A stretch of 13,795 nt of DNA from Bacteroidota bacterium (GCA_021793635.1 JAJYSI010000031.1:1-13795); one strand, 5' to 3'; positions 1 through 6,947 are shown, counted from the first letter of the stretch. A program made the numbers and translations. The notes: generated by a model from the sequence alone, not told the origin.

Positions 1-108
1 ACCGGATAAAAAGCACCGGGAAATGCATTTCCTCCATAATAAAATTTACAGTAATTCAATATACAGTTTGAGGACATTGCTGTCGATTGAAATTTTATAC
101 CTCCCCAA
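1..108. repeat. Direct repeat copy A inside the lipase beta-helix
   Basis: This 108-base segment matches 454-561 with a single difference at position 13 (g here, a at 466). The spacing is 453 bases, exactly 151 codons, so both copies are read in the same frame and encode the same rungs. The A/V difference in AFYP versus VFYP is the only amino-acid change. The copy may extend left beyond the window. Confidence 0.95.
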
Positions 109-2522
109 TCTCCTGCAACTGGTAAACTCGATCCATCTCCATTACTATCTCCGCCTCTTGCATCATCTCTATATGATGTGAATATTATCGGTTTATTTAT
201 TTCTCCATTAGCCTCCAATCCGCCATTTATAAATATATTCCTTCCGCTGGGCATTTTGATTATATCACCGGGTGATATTATTAATGTAGCTCCGGCATTC
301 ATTGTCAAGTCATTGTCTAACCAAAGTGGTATATCATAGCTCTTTATACTTACATCTGAATTGTAATTCCCGCCAAGTATTCCAAGTGCATTTATTCTGC
401 TGTTATCTATTGTAGTATTGGTTATTGTCGGCTGTATCCTAAGGTCGAATACTACCGGATAAAAAACACCGGGAAATGCATTTCCTCCATAATAAAATTT
501 ACAGTAATTCAATATACAGTTTGAGGACATTGCTGTCGATTGAAATTTTATACCTCCCCAAAAACCGGCTATTGTAAGAGATGCACTTGTAAAGGTAATA
601 GGATTATTTACGTTACCATTACAGTTTAAGCCCCCGTTTACAAAAATATTTTTTGATTGCCTGAATCTTATAATGACCCCTGCTTCAATAGTTAGTACGT
701 ATCCCTGATTTACAATCATATCATCTGTTACTTCATAAGGACTGTTTGCTAATGTCCACGTGGTATTCTGTTTTATCGTCCCACTCACTAATGTCTTTGA
801 TACTCCGGCAGTTGTAAAATTAAATACCGAAGACCAATTACTTACACCTATAACATTTATTGCCCTTACTCGCCAATAATAGATAGTACTTGAATTAAGA
901 TTATTTATACTAAAAAAATTTGTTGTAAAGTTACTTGCACTGTCAACAATGTTAGCAAATGTTTGTTCGTTAGACACTTGTATTTGATAAGAATTTGCAC
1001 CGGCAACAGAATCCCATCTCAATGTCGTATTATAATCTATACCGGTTGCCCCGTTTATAGGGCTTATTAGGTTTGGTGTTTGTGGAACTGCAAAATCAGT
1101 TAAATTGACTTCAAGTGTATAAGGGTTTTGCCACGATGTATTAGTTGCAATTCCCCTAACTCTAATGTAATATGTTCCCGATTCGATTGGATAATTAAGC
1201 ACTGTTGGAAATACTGAAGTACCTTTGAAGATAATTGGTGTACCTGTACCCGAACTATTTAAAAGAGCTATTTGACCAACTCCGCAAGAATTATCTCCAT
1301 TTATATATAATGATAGTATAGATTGTTTTGGCACAACTATTTTATATAAATCGATATCTATATTATAAAAATTAGTTTGGTAAGTAATATAACCTTTCGT
1401 AATGCTGTTATATCCAATTTCATAAGCCAATGAAGGACTATCTGGTTCATCTAACCCTCTGATTATTGAATAGTAATCCTTTGTCTCTCCGTCAATTCCC
1501 GCCAGTGAAATATGTGGTTTCCTTGTAAGTAAAGTGTCTCCAATATTATATAAATATTGTCTATCAGTTCTTACAATGCCATCACTTCCTAAATTTATAT
1601 AATTTGAAACTATCCATGTATATGGTATGCCCTTTGGCAGTGGTATAACTACACTATAATTCCCAGGAATGTTTGGCGAATTTATTCCTATTATAAAATC
1701 TTTTCGAGAACCATTACAATTAATATCACTGTTATAATAATATTTCAGTTCTGTACGATCTTCATATCCACCGTAAAGGTAGACCCCATTGTCTTTAGTA
1801 TTATCTGGTGGATTTCCTACAAGGTTATAATTATATCTTAAATCTCTAACTGCCTCACTTTTAAGGTCAGGTAACCAGCCGGGCATATTTATGATTGATG
1901 TTGCATCAGAGCCAAGATGTGGTGTTCCAATAGTAACTACTTTTGCCACATGGTAGCCATTAATTGGATTGCTTGTATCTGCCCACCAAATATGCTTTCC
2001 GTTATTATCAGTTCTCTGGAGATATTCCCTAATAGCAAGTCCGCCCATTGAATGACCAACTAAGATTACTTTATTTGTCTCTTCGGCAGAAAGGACTTGT
2101 TTGATCATTTCACCTAGTGCATAACCTTGCTTATAAATTGCAGCTTGATTACTTAATACATTTCCTTCATGCCCGGTTATATTTGTCATATCAAAATTAA
2201 TCGCATATAACCCGTTATGTGATACTTGCGACTTTAGTAAGTTCGAAGTTGTTATAACGTTTCCTGATGAATCTCTCCATTGAACAAATTCAACATTCTT
2301 GTCTAATATTGCACTTGTATCATTCTTATCGGCATTTAGGGAAACATCAAATATTCTTTGGTCCCCACCTAATAATGATAAAGCATCATTCCATGTTTTA
2401 TCATTGCTATTTAACCCGTGGACAAAAATGATTGGATAAGGAAATTTTGCTGTTTGCGCATTCGTAATCCTTGTAAAAAACGGTAGCAATAAAAGGATAA
2501 CAATAAAATTCCTGTTAAGCAT
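1..2522 (-). CDS. Secreted lipase-like alpha/beta hydrolase with FN3 and beta-helix regions (C-terminus outside window)
   Basis: The frame is open from an ATG at 2522 to the window edge, giving 840 visible codons and no stop. An N-terminal signal peptide (about residues 1-22, ending TNAQ) indicates export. An alpha/beta hydrolase domain follows: FVHG at about 33-36 suits the oxyanion region, GHSMGG at 156-161 places the nucleophile at Ser158, and SDGIV (Asp314) and His337 are the likely remaining triad members. Residues about 385-475 resemble a pre-peptidase C-terminal-type beta-sandwich (SGTYYIRVRG). About 479-572 is a fibronectin type III-like domain (TIYYWRVRAIN). From about 575 onward there are parallel beta-helix rungs with WGGIKF and a DSNGDG acidic loop, partly duplicated. 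The family suggests ester or lipid hydrolysis at or outside the cell surface. The substrate cannot be told. The triad assignment and domain borders are my reading of motifs. Confidence 0.88.
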   Translation of the reverse strand, partial: MLNRNFIVILLLLPFFTRITNAQTAKFPYPIIFVHGLNSNDKTWNDALSLLGGDQRIFDVSLNADKNDTSAILDKNVEFVQWRDSSGNVITTSNLLKSQVSHNGLYAINFDMTNITGHEGNVLSNQAAIYKQGYALGEMIKQVLSAEETNKVILVGHSMGGLAIREYLQRTDNNGKHIWWADTSNPINGYHVAKVVTIGTPHLGSDATSIINMPGWLPDLKSEAVRDLRYNYNLVGNPPDNTKDNGVYLYGGYEDRTELKYYYNSDINCNGSRKDFIIGINSPNIPGNYSVVIPLPKGIPYTWIVSNYINLGSDGIVRTDRQYLYNIGDTLLTRKPHISLAGIDGETKDYYSIIRGLDEPDSPSLAYEIGYNSITKGYITYQTNFYNIDIDLYKIVVPKQSILSLYINGDNSCGVGQIALLNSSGTGTPIIFKGTSVFPTVLNYPIESGTYYIRVRGIATNTSWQNPYTLEVNLTDFAVPQTPNLISPINGATGIDYNTTLRWDSVAGANSYQIQVSNEQTFANIVDSASNFTTNFFSINNLNSSTIYYWRVRAINVIGVSNWSSVFNFTTAGVSKTLVSGTIKQNTTWTLANSPYEVTDDMIVNQGYVLTIEAGVIIRFRQSKNIFVNGGLNCNGNVNNPITFTSASLTIAGFWGGIKFQSTAMSSNCILNYCKFYYGGNAFPGVFYPVVFDLRIQPTITNTTIDNSRINALGILGGNYNSDVSIKSYDIPLWLDNDLTMNAGATLIISPGDIIKMPSGRNIFINGGLEANGEINKPIIFTSYRDDARGGDSNGDGSSLPVAGDWGGIKFQSTAMSSNCILNYCKFYYGGNAFPGAFYP
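454..561. repeat. Direct repeat copy B inside the lipase beta-helix
   Basis: This is the partner of the segment at 1-108. The DNA on its right side diverges at once, while the protein keeps a beta-helix pattern. The near-identity, silent sites included, points to a recent duplication or gene conversion rather than selection on protein alone. Confidence 0.95.
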
Positions 2523-2569
2523 GATTTACCCAGCTAGAATTGTTTTAAAATTGAAAACATATCGACCTT

Positions 2570-2677
2570 ACCGCTAACTAAAAACCAGAACGAGAATGCC
2601 GCTTAAAACTACAACACCGGTCTGCCGAAGGGCGGATTAAAACCTTTTTTTGCCTTACTACTTTGAGCAAGTTAGCG
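2570..2677. repeat. Long-range inverted repeat, attC-like candidate
   Basis: The 8-base arms CGCTAACT (2571-2578 region) and AGTTAGCG (2670-2677 region) are perfect reverse complements enclosing about 90 bases. An AAC...GTT pair of arms with a roughly 100-base interior is the outline of an integron attC site. However, the outer bases do not match the RYYYAAC/GTTRRRY consensus fully, and I could not pair internal L boxes. The element lies between two co-oriented genes, upstream of the lipase start. No integrase gene is in the window. It is an unclassified inverted repeat with an attC-like outline. Confidence 0.35.
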
Positions 2678-2686
2678 ACACAGCTC

Positions 2687-2705
2687 GCCCGCCTACATGG
2701 CGGGC
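2687..2705. repeat. GC-rich hairpin
   Basis: GCCCGCC and GGCGGGC form a perfect 7-bp stem around a 5-base loop (TACAT) in an otherwise AT-rich region. No T-run follows on either side, so it does not look like a simple terminator. Confidence 0.6.
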
Positions 2706-2722
2706 TGTCCGGTTGAGTCCAC

Positions 2723-2740
2723 AATTTTGTCGCCAAAATT
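2723..2740. repeat. AT-rich hairpin
   Basis: AATTTTG and CAAAATT form a perfect 7-bp stem around the 4-base loop TCGC. It sits 18 bases from the GC-rich hairpin at 2687-2705, in the same intergenic stretch. Function unknown. Confidence 0.55.
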
Positions 2741-2808
2741 AACTTATAAAATGAACTATAATGATACAGCTCATTAGCAGCAACTTGATAGCTGTTGCTT
2801 TACAAAAT

Positions 2809-2835
2809 GGGCAAATACTTTTATTGTATCTGCCC
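2809..2835 (-). terminator. Probable rho-independent terminator after the 2844-3743 lipoprotein gene
   Basis: GGGCAAATAC and GTATCTGCCC form a 10-position stem with one mismatch around a 7-base loop. It begins 9 bases after the stop codon of the minus-strand gene. On that strand it is followed by ATTTTGTA, a modest U-rich tail. Confidence 0.6.
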
Positions 2836-2843
2836 CTTAGAAA

Positions 2844-3743
2844 TTACTTTGTAGGAACACCGACTATCCAGCGCCTTTCCTTTTCTCTATCAAACCACAT
2901 TTGTTGGTCAACTGGTTTAATTGGGTATTCAAATGAAACTTTTTCAGTCGGATTACCGGCAGCATCAGTTTTTGTTGTTATGTCGTATAACATAATTTTG
3001 GCATTATTTAAAGCAGAACTATAAATTGGGAAAAGAAGTATTCCGTGAAAAGTTGTATTTGGTAATATTTCACGAGAAACATCAGTGACGAATTTATATG
3101 CACGAATGTTTTGAGCAATTACTTGCGAGCCGAGTCCGATGGGATATGCAATACTTAATATTCCTTTCGACCTATCCCTTTCATATTTAACTTCTTGATT
3201 TGTCAACCAATCTACAAAGCTTTGGTCACCTTCAACATAACTCTTAGGGAGTAGCCTTTGTTCATTCCCAACTGTTGTAGGAACTAATGTCGGGTTTCCG
3301 AGAACATTAAATGCTGGAATAGGGTCTTGCCCTTCAGATATTAAATAAACTCTAGCATCTTTCATTCTCAGAATATGAGATGTTCCGTTTGTAATTTTGA
3401 TTTTATACGCCACTAAAACGTCATTTGTAATACCGAAAGTATAAAACCAATTTGTGTTTTGATAATCTTTCGGATAATAAGTACTAACAGATAAGCCGTT
3501 AAAATTACCAGTAATTCTATCCTCTGAAAAAGAAAATAAATCTGGTTCGTTATACATAGAAGATGGCTTTAAAGACGTAAGGCTAATAGTTACATCACCT
3601 TTTGTTTGTGTAGCTTCTGATGGTTTATCTAGTTCTTGCTCTTTAATAGCAATGGTAAGTACACCACCACCTCCGCAACCGTAAAACAAGGTTATTAAGG
3701 TGAAAAATAAAATGGGCAATGTAAATTTGAAAAAAGTTCGCAT
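2844..3743 (-). CDS. Putative lipoprotein of unknown function
   Basis: The product is 299 residues. I chose the ATG at 3743 because GTGGAGG lies just upstream and because the signal sequence MRTFFKF starts there. An in-frame ATG at 3779 would add 12 residues without a better ribosome site. The hydrophobic stretch ending in LFYGC suggests a type II signal peptide with the lipid cysteine at about residue 23, followed by a Gly run. The mature part is soluble and beta-rich, with a central segment (VAYKIKITNGT) resembling an immunoglobulin-like fold. I do not recognise the family. It is followed by its own terminator hairpin and lies between a barrel lipoprotein and a secreted hydrolase, so an envelope role is likely. 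No catalytic motif was seen. Confidence 0.8.
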   Translation of the reverse strand: MRTFFKFTLPILFFTLITLFYGCGGGGVLTIAIKEQELDKPSEATQTKGDVTISLTSLKPSSMYNEPDLFSFSEDRITGNFNGLSVSTYYPKDYQNTNWFYTFGITNDVLVAYKIKITNGTSHILRMKDARVYLISEGQDPIPAFNVLGNPTLVPTTVGNEQRLLPKSYVEGDQSFVDWLTNQEVKYERDRSKGILSIAYPIGLGSQVIAQNIRAYKFVTDVSREILPNTTFHGILLFPIYSSALNNAKIMLYDITTKTDAAGNPTEKVSFEYPIKPVDQQMWFDREKERRWIVGVPTK

Positions 3744-3790
3744 AGAACCTCCACTAAATAATAAGATTAAGCTGATCATTTTTATTATTT

Positions 3791-3818
3791 AGTTAGCTGT
3801 CAGCTTTAACAGCTAACT
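3791..3818. terminator. Hairpin between two lipoprotein genes, likely terminator
   Basis: AGTTAGCTGT and ACAGCTAACT form a perfect 10-bp stem around an 8-base loop, 13 bases beyond the stop codon at 3831. The T-run (TTTTG) follows on the plus side. On the minus strand, the direction of transcription of the flanking genes, the downstream sequence is only AT-rich (AAATAATAAAAAT). Its GTTAGC core recurs in the arm at 2670-2677. Confidence 0.55.
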
Positions 3819-3830
3819 TTTGTAAAGTTT

Positions 3831-4796
3831 TTACGGATAATAAACCACACTTACATTCAAATTGGAAAATCCCAGCCCGGCATTGTCTATAAAGCCGCTT
3901 GTTTCATTCACCGATTTTATGTACCGGTAATCCAAACCGACGCCAATGTTATTAGTAAACCTATAATCAGCGCCTATGTTGAAGTTAAAGCCTACCTGAT
4001 TAAATTCGAAACCGCCGTCTGAATATGGAATGTAGGCAACACCAATAGATGCATAAGGATTTATTGGATAAGGTATAGAAATAAGCTTACCCGCATTTAT
4101 TCCAAAGTTAATTGCGACCGGTATTGCATCAATGCTGTGTTCAATACTATAGCTGTAACGTGTATATGAGCTATCGTAGTTGTAATAGCCGTAGCTCCAA
4201 CTGTCTGTCTTCGAATAATTCTTATAGCCTATTGAAAACGAGTAATACAGAAAATCGCTAACCGGATTAATCATAGTATAATCGGCGGCAAAGCCATCTA
4301 CGGCGCTTCCAATAGTTAGTTTGTGGTTGCTCTTATATCCCGTAGCTCTAGGCTGCTTTATATTTGTATTATCGACTGCCTCGGAACTTTCATTGTAACC
4401 TGTAATTTTATTTTCCACTTCTCCGGCATTCCTATATTTTATTACGTCTCCATACACTTTAATTGATGTATATGATCCGATCAGATAAAACACACTTTTA
4501 ATATTATAATGAACATTAATTAGATTATCGCCGTTATATTTTGATATGGCTTCTTGAATAGCCTCATCTATATCGGATTTGCCGAAAGGTATAAACCCGA
4601 ATAATGTAAAATGTCCTGCTGAGCCTTCTGCAGTGCCTAAGACATCATAGCTTCTTGCTGTTCCATTTTCAGTAATTAATGGAGAAGATGAAGGAGTAAT
4701 GCCTTGCGGAATTGTAGAGCAGCCTGCTATAATAATCCCCGCAAGTAAGGGCAGAGTTGCCTTCAATATATTTTGGAATTTTATTTTGTTCAACAT
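3831..4796 (-). CDS. Lipoprotein with N-terminal repeat-type domain fused to an outer-membrane beta-barrel
   Basis: The product is 321 residues from the ATG at 4796, which has AAAGGAG in front of it inside the end of the upstream gene. The start lies 2 bases after that gene's stop, so translational coupling is likely. A longer reading from 4892 would run through the upstream gene and is rejected. The signal peptide ends in the lipobox IIAGC (Cys26). Residues about 35-130 are a paralogue of the whole upstream protein, with matching LFGFIPFG, NGDNLINV, FYLIGSYTSI and GDVIKY segments. About 155-321 is a beta-barrel: alternating strands rich in Tyr and Gly, ending in VYYP. Lipidated barrels are unusual. 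The N-terminal domain resembles TRL-type lipoproteins of unknown function, as an inference from the pattern. Confidence 0.85.
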   Translation of the reverse strand: MLNKIKFQNILKATLPLLAGIIIAGCSTIPQGITPSSSPLITENGTARSYDVLGTAEGSAGHFTLFGFIPFGKSDIDEAIQEAISKYNGDNLINVHYNIKSVFYLIGSYTSIKVYGDVIKYRNAGEVENKITGYNESSEAVDNTNIKQPRATGYKSNHKLTIGSAVDGFAADYTMINPVSDFLYYSFSIGYKNYSKTDSWSYGYYNYDSSYTRYSYSIEHSIDAIPVAINFGINAGKLISIPYPINPYASIGVAYIPYSDGGFEFNQVGFNFNIGADYRFTNNIGVGLDYRYIKSVNETSGFIDNAGLGFSNLNVSVVYYP

Positions 4797-4798
4797 TA

Positions 4799-5161
4799 TT
4801 AGTTCTCCTTTTGCTGCTTGAATTTTATTACATCGCCCATTACTTCGATACTTGTGTAGGTTCCAATAAGATAAAATGAACTGCGCGACCAATACCTTAC
4901 ATTTATCAGCGCATCGCCGTTTAATTGTTGTGCAGCGTCAGTTATTGCCTCTGAAAAATCTGGGCTGCCGAAAGGTATTATCCCGAATAAGGAAAAGTAA
5001 CCCTGGCTGCCTTCTGACTTTCCTAATATTTGATATTGCTTGTGCTTGCCGTTAGAATTATCCAATGGAGTAGACGAATAAGATAAACCAAGCGGAACAA
5101 CGGCACAGCCTGTAATAAAAATTAAAATTACAGAAGATATTAATACAAGAATTTTTTTCAT
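4799..5161 (-). CDS. Small lipoprotein, paralogue of the N-terminal domain of the next gene
   Basis: The product is 120 residues. The signal peptide of about 18 residues ends in the lipobox FITGC (Cys19). AGAGG lies about 8 bases before the ATG. The mature protein carries LFGIIPFG, NGDALINV, FYLIGTYTSI and GDVIKF, which are repeated nearly word for word in the following gene. The short form ends just after GDVIKF, where the longer paralogue continues into its barrel. The family resembles TRL-like lipoproteins, whose function is unknown. The pair is probably one operon of duplicated, coupled genes. Confidence 0.85.
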   Translation of the reverse strand: MKKILVLISSVILIFITGCAVVPLGLSYSSTPLDNSNGKHKQYQILGKSEGSQGYFSLFGIIPFGSPDFSEAITDAAQQLNGDALINVRYWSRSSFYLIGTYTSIEVMGDVIKFKQQKEN

Positions 5162-5348
5162 TTAGAACCTCTTTTATTCTCATTTATTATTTTTAAATTT
5201 ATTATCCCAAACCTTTAATTAGGTTTCTTCATTTAATTCTTTAACATATGTTACTTTCTAACTAGCTGTCACATTTATAACATAGTCCTACATGTGTTTA
5301 TCAGCACGTTTTTCGTGTTTCCACGCACAAAAAATATTCTCCAGACAG

Positions 5349-5661
5349 TCTTTTTGGCTGTTTGGAGAGCTTTTTAGCCCTCCGGACAGCTTTTAAGCCC
5401 TCCGAACAACCCGGGAGGCTCTCCGAACAACCTTTTTAGCTCTCCGGAGAACCTTTCCGGCTGTCGGAAGAGCTTCCGAAGCTCTCCGGACAGCTTAAGG
5501 AGCTCTCGGAACAACTTCCGAAGTTCTTCGTACAGCTTCTTAAGTTCTCGGGACAACTTCCGGAGCCCTCCATACAACCTAAAGAGCTCTCCTAAGAACC
5601 AGCTAAGCTGTCCGGACAACCTATCGGGTTCTTCATAGAATCTCCAGAGTTGTCTTAGCAG
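5349..5661. repeat. Degenerate 21-bp tandem array, 15 units
   Basis: Fifteen back-to-back units are visible: 13 of 21 bases, and two of 20 bases at 5370-5389 and 5390-5409. The consensus is close to CTTCCGAAGCTCTCCGGACA plus one A, and it holds the palindromes CTTCCGAAG and TCCGGA. Since 21 bases are seven codons, both strands translate into leucine heptads (LSGELRK on minus, LPKLSGQ on plus). The minus frame is open over 5374-5661, but it has no ATG (only a TTG at 5619) and no convincing ribosome site, and the 20-bp units break the register. I therefore call it a non-coding minisatellite rather than a coiled-coil gene. Confidence 0.85.
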
Positions 5662-5773
5662 CTAAGTCAGCTATCGCATTGCGAACGTTAATTGAAACAA
5701 GTTCAGCTTACCAATGACGAATGACTATTGTCGAATGACAACTTAAGCCAACAACTACCGACAACCAACAATC
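5662..5773. other. Intergenic sequence with short repeats
   Basis: Between the array and the next gene there is no open frame of note. The motif CGAATGAC occurs twice within 5719-5745 in a CGAATGACTATTGTCGAATG context, a low-complexity pattern. Together with 5162-5348 (AT-rich, upstream region of the 4799-5161 gene, with an AAACCT...AGGTTT hairpin at 5209-5226) this completes a 612-base gap without a gene. Confidence 0.5.
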
Positions 5774-6256
5774 TTATTGCGCCGGCGGACTCGTGGGCTT
5801 GGGCGGTCTCGGCGGTTTTTTAAAGAATGCCTTCAGCTCGGCGGCATCTATTTCCAAACCCGGCACCTTTCCCTTACCCTGTTGAACATAAGCGTACACT
5901 TCAAGGCTCTCTACCATAGTGTCGCTGTTTACGGCAAACAAAGTCGCTTGTAAGGATGCATTTATTTGTGCAAAGAGAGTAGCAATCGGATAAATGTCCT
6001 TTGTGAATAAATAGTCCTTCGCATATTCTACCTTATCGAATGACGGCGGAAGAATTTCCGGATGCCTTAGAACAACATCATAAATCTTATCCATAAACGG
6101 CAGCATAATGTTGCCGACTCTTATGTACTCGTTCTTGTCATCTGGTACCGGAACTACGACCTTATCAACTTCCGTTTTCAAGTCGTTAAGCTTTGCGGTT
6201 ATTGACGTTTTTTCTTCAGACGTCATTTCTTTTGAAATTAGATTTTGCGCTGCCAT
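5774..6256 (-). CDS. Hypothetical protein with a proline-rich tail
   Basis: The product is 160 residues. The ATG at 6256 has TTAAGGAGAAAAG just upstream, a good ribosome site, which fixes the start. There is no signal peptide or membrane segment. The first 40 residues are charged and probably helical (TSEEKTSITAKLNDLKTEV), and the middle is predicted alpha-helical (IATLFAQINASLQATLFAV). The C-terminus is a Pro/Lys tail (PPRPPKPTSPPAQ). I do not recognise the family and see no catalytic motif. The gene stands alone between the 21-bp array and the zinc-ribbon gene. Confidence 0.75.
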   Translation of the reverse strand: MAAQNLISKEMTSEEKTSITAKLNDLKTEVDKVVVPVPDDKNEYIRVGNIMLPFMDKIYDVVLRHPEILPPSFDKVEYAKDYLFTKDIYPIATLFAQINASLQATLFAVNSDTMVESLEVYAYVQQGKGKVPGLEIDAAELKAFFKKPPRPPKPTSPPAQ

Positions 6257-6373
6257 GACTTTTCTCCTTAATTAGTTATGTTAAGTTTTTTTGAATTAAA
6301 TGTTTCATTGAGTAATGGTCAAATTGCTTCATCGCTTTTTAATATTTATAAGGGCTTTATATATCGTCCATGC

Positions 6374-6400
6374 TTTAAGGTCGCAAATTGCGATCTTAAA
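6374..6400. repeat. Near-perfect 13-bp inverted repeat
   Basis: TTTAAGGTCGCAA and TTGCGATCTTAAA are complementary at 12 of 13 positions around a single central base. An A-run follows on plus. On minus, T-rich sequence precedes rather than follows the stem, so it is not a normal terminator for the minus-strand zinc-ribbon gene, whose stop is 60 bases away. It may be a binding site or a dispersed palindrome. Confidence 0.6.
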
Positions 6401-6426
6401 AAAGAATCATCATAAATTAAAATAAC

Positions 6427-6465
6427 CGCATCAATCCGCTTAACCCGTGTCATCCGCGTTCTATT
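6427..6465. repeat. Dispersed intergenic repeat (copy 1) running into the stop codon of the zinc-ribbon gene
   Basis: The stretch consists of short degenerate units starting CCGC or CCGT (CCGCATCAAT, CCGCTTAAC, CCGTGTCAT, CCGCGTTCTATT). Its last 14 bases, ATCCGCGTTCTATT (6452-6465), recur exactly at 7752-7765. The stop codon at 6461-6463 lies inside the element. Confidence 0.65.
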
Positions 6466-6682
6466 GCTTTTGATAATTCGCTCCGCACTTATGGCAGTGC
6501 TTTGCTGTTGGGAATAAAATCGGTTCATTGCATTCGGGGCATTGGGTCAGCATCTTTGTTCCGCAGGCTATGCAGTAGATTTGCTTCTCGTTTTCATGAC
6601 AGAAGTTTCCGCATGCAGGACAAAGCTTGTAATGATTTTCAGTTTCAACTACTTCATGGCTATGTTTTTTAGATTCACTCAC
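6461..6682 (-). CDS. Small double zinc-ribbon protein
   Basis: The product is 73 residues with four CxxC knuckles (CPAC at about 22-25, CIAC at 37-40, CPEC at 48-51, CHKC at 65-68), enough for two zinc sites. There is no other domain, signal peptide or membrane segment. The reading starts at a GTG (6682), because the only in-frame alternatives are ATT codons and the frame closes at 6716. An ATG at 6693 in the next frame makes a 4-codon mini-ORF whose TGA overlaps the GTG, so either coupling or a one-base indel at the start is possible. Zinc ribbons of this kind bind nucleic acid or protein; the partner is unknown. The stop lies within a dispersed repeat. Confidence 0.75.
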   Translation of the reverse strand: MSESKKHSHEVVETENHYKLCPACGNFCHENEKQIYCIACGTKMLTQCPECNEPILFPTAKHCHKCGANYQKQ

Positions 6683-6739
6683 TGCTTTACCATAGAAAAT
6701 AATTTTGCACGGCTTTTACTATGCATGTTCTGTTCCAAA

Positions 6740-6769
6740 TAAAATTCTTTTAGATTAAGAAGAATTTTA
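6740..6769. promoter_or_regulatory. Hairpin upstream of the zinc-ribbon gene
   Basis: TAAAATTCTT and AAGAATTTTA form a perfect 10-bp stem around a 10-base loop, about 60 bases before the zinc-ribbon start. It could be an operator or a leader hairpin. No T-run makes it a clear terminator. Confidence 0.35.
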
Positions 6770-6787
6770 AAAGGCTGCCTGGTTAAG

Positions 6788-6817
6788 GTGTAAAGCAGAT
6801 TTTACAGAAGTGTAAAG
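6788..6817. promoter_or_regulatory. Operator-like cluster of TGTAAA motifs
   Basis: GTGTAAAG occurs at 6788-6795 and 6810-6817, 22 bases apart (about two helical turns). An inverted TTTACA (6801-6806) lies between them. This could be a binding site in the divergent region between the zinc-ribbon and vapB genes. Confidence 0.3.
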
Positions 6818-6908
6818 TATGGTTGGCGCTTTTTGACGATGGGCTTTTGGCGGTTGGTGGTTGAGGTATTACAAGGAATTTGATATTTCTATATTAAAAT
6901 GATATGCG

Positions 6909-6916
6909 TATATTTG
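6909..6916 (+). promoter_or_regulatory. Candidate -7 element of the vapB-like gene
   Basis: TATATTTG matches the Bacteroidetes -7 consensus TAnnTTTG, 31 bases before the vapB ATG. A TTTG that could serve as the -33 element is at about 6879-6882, farther than the usual spacing. Confidence 0.4.
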
Positions 6917-6947
6917 CTGAAAATAATACACGCCGGAAAGGAAAGAA

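Noticed and set aside
2570..2740. Firm integron attC call
   Set aside because: Outer bases miss the consensus, no internal L boxes pair, and no integrase is in the window; kept only as a candidate.
2761..3024. Plus-strand open frame of 87 codons
   Set aside because: It lies opposite the minus-strand lipoprotein gene and has no ribosome site or protein-like composition.
5374..5619. Minus-strand coiled-coil frame of 81 codons
   Set aside because: It is the translation of the 21-bp tandem array, begins at a TTG without ribosome site, and the 20-bp units break the register.
6346..6528. Minus-strand frame of 60 codons across the palindrome
   Set aside because: It overlaps the end of the zinc-ribbon gene and reads through repeats; only a faint ORF6N-like stretch is present.
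6542..6742. Plus-strand frame of 66 codons opposite the zinc ribbon
   Set aside because: Its cysteines mirror the zinc-ribbon codons on the other strand; no ribosome site.
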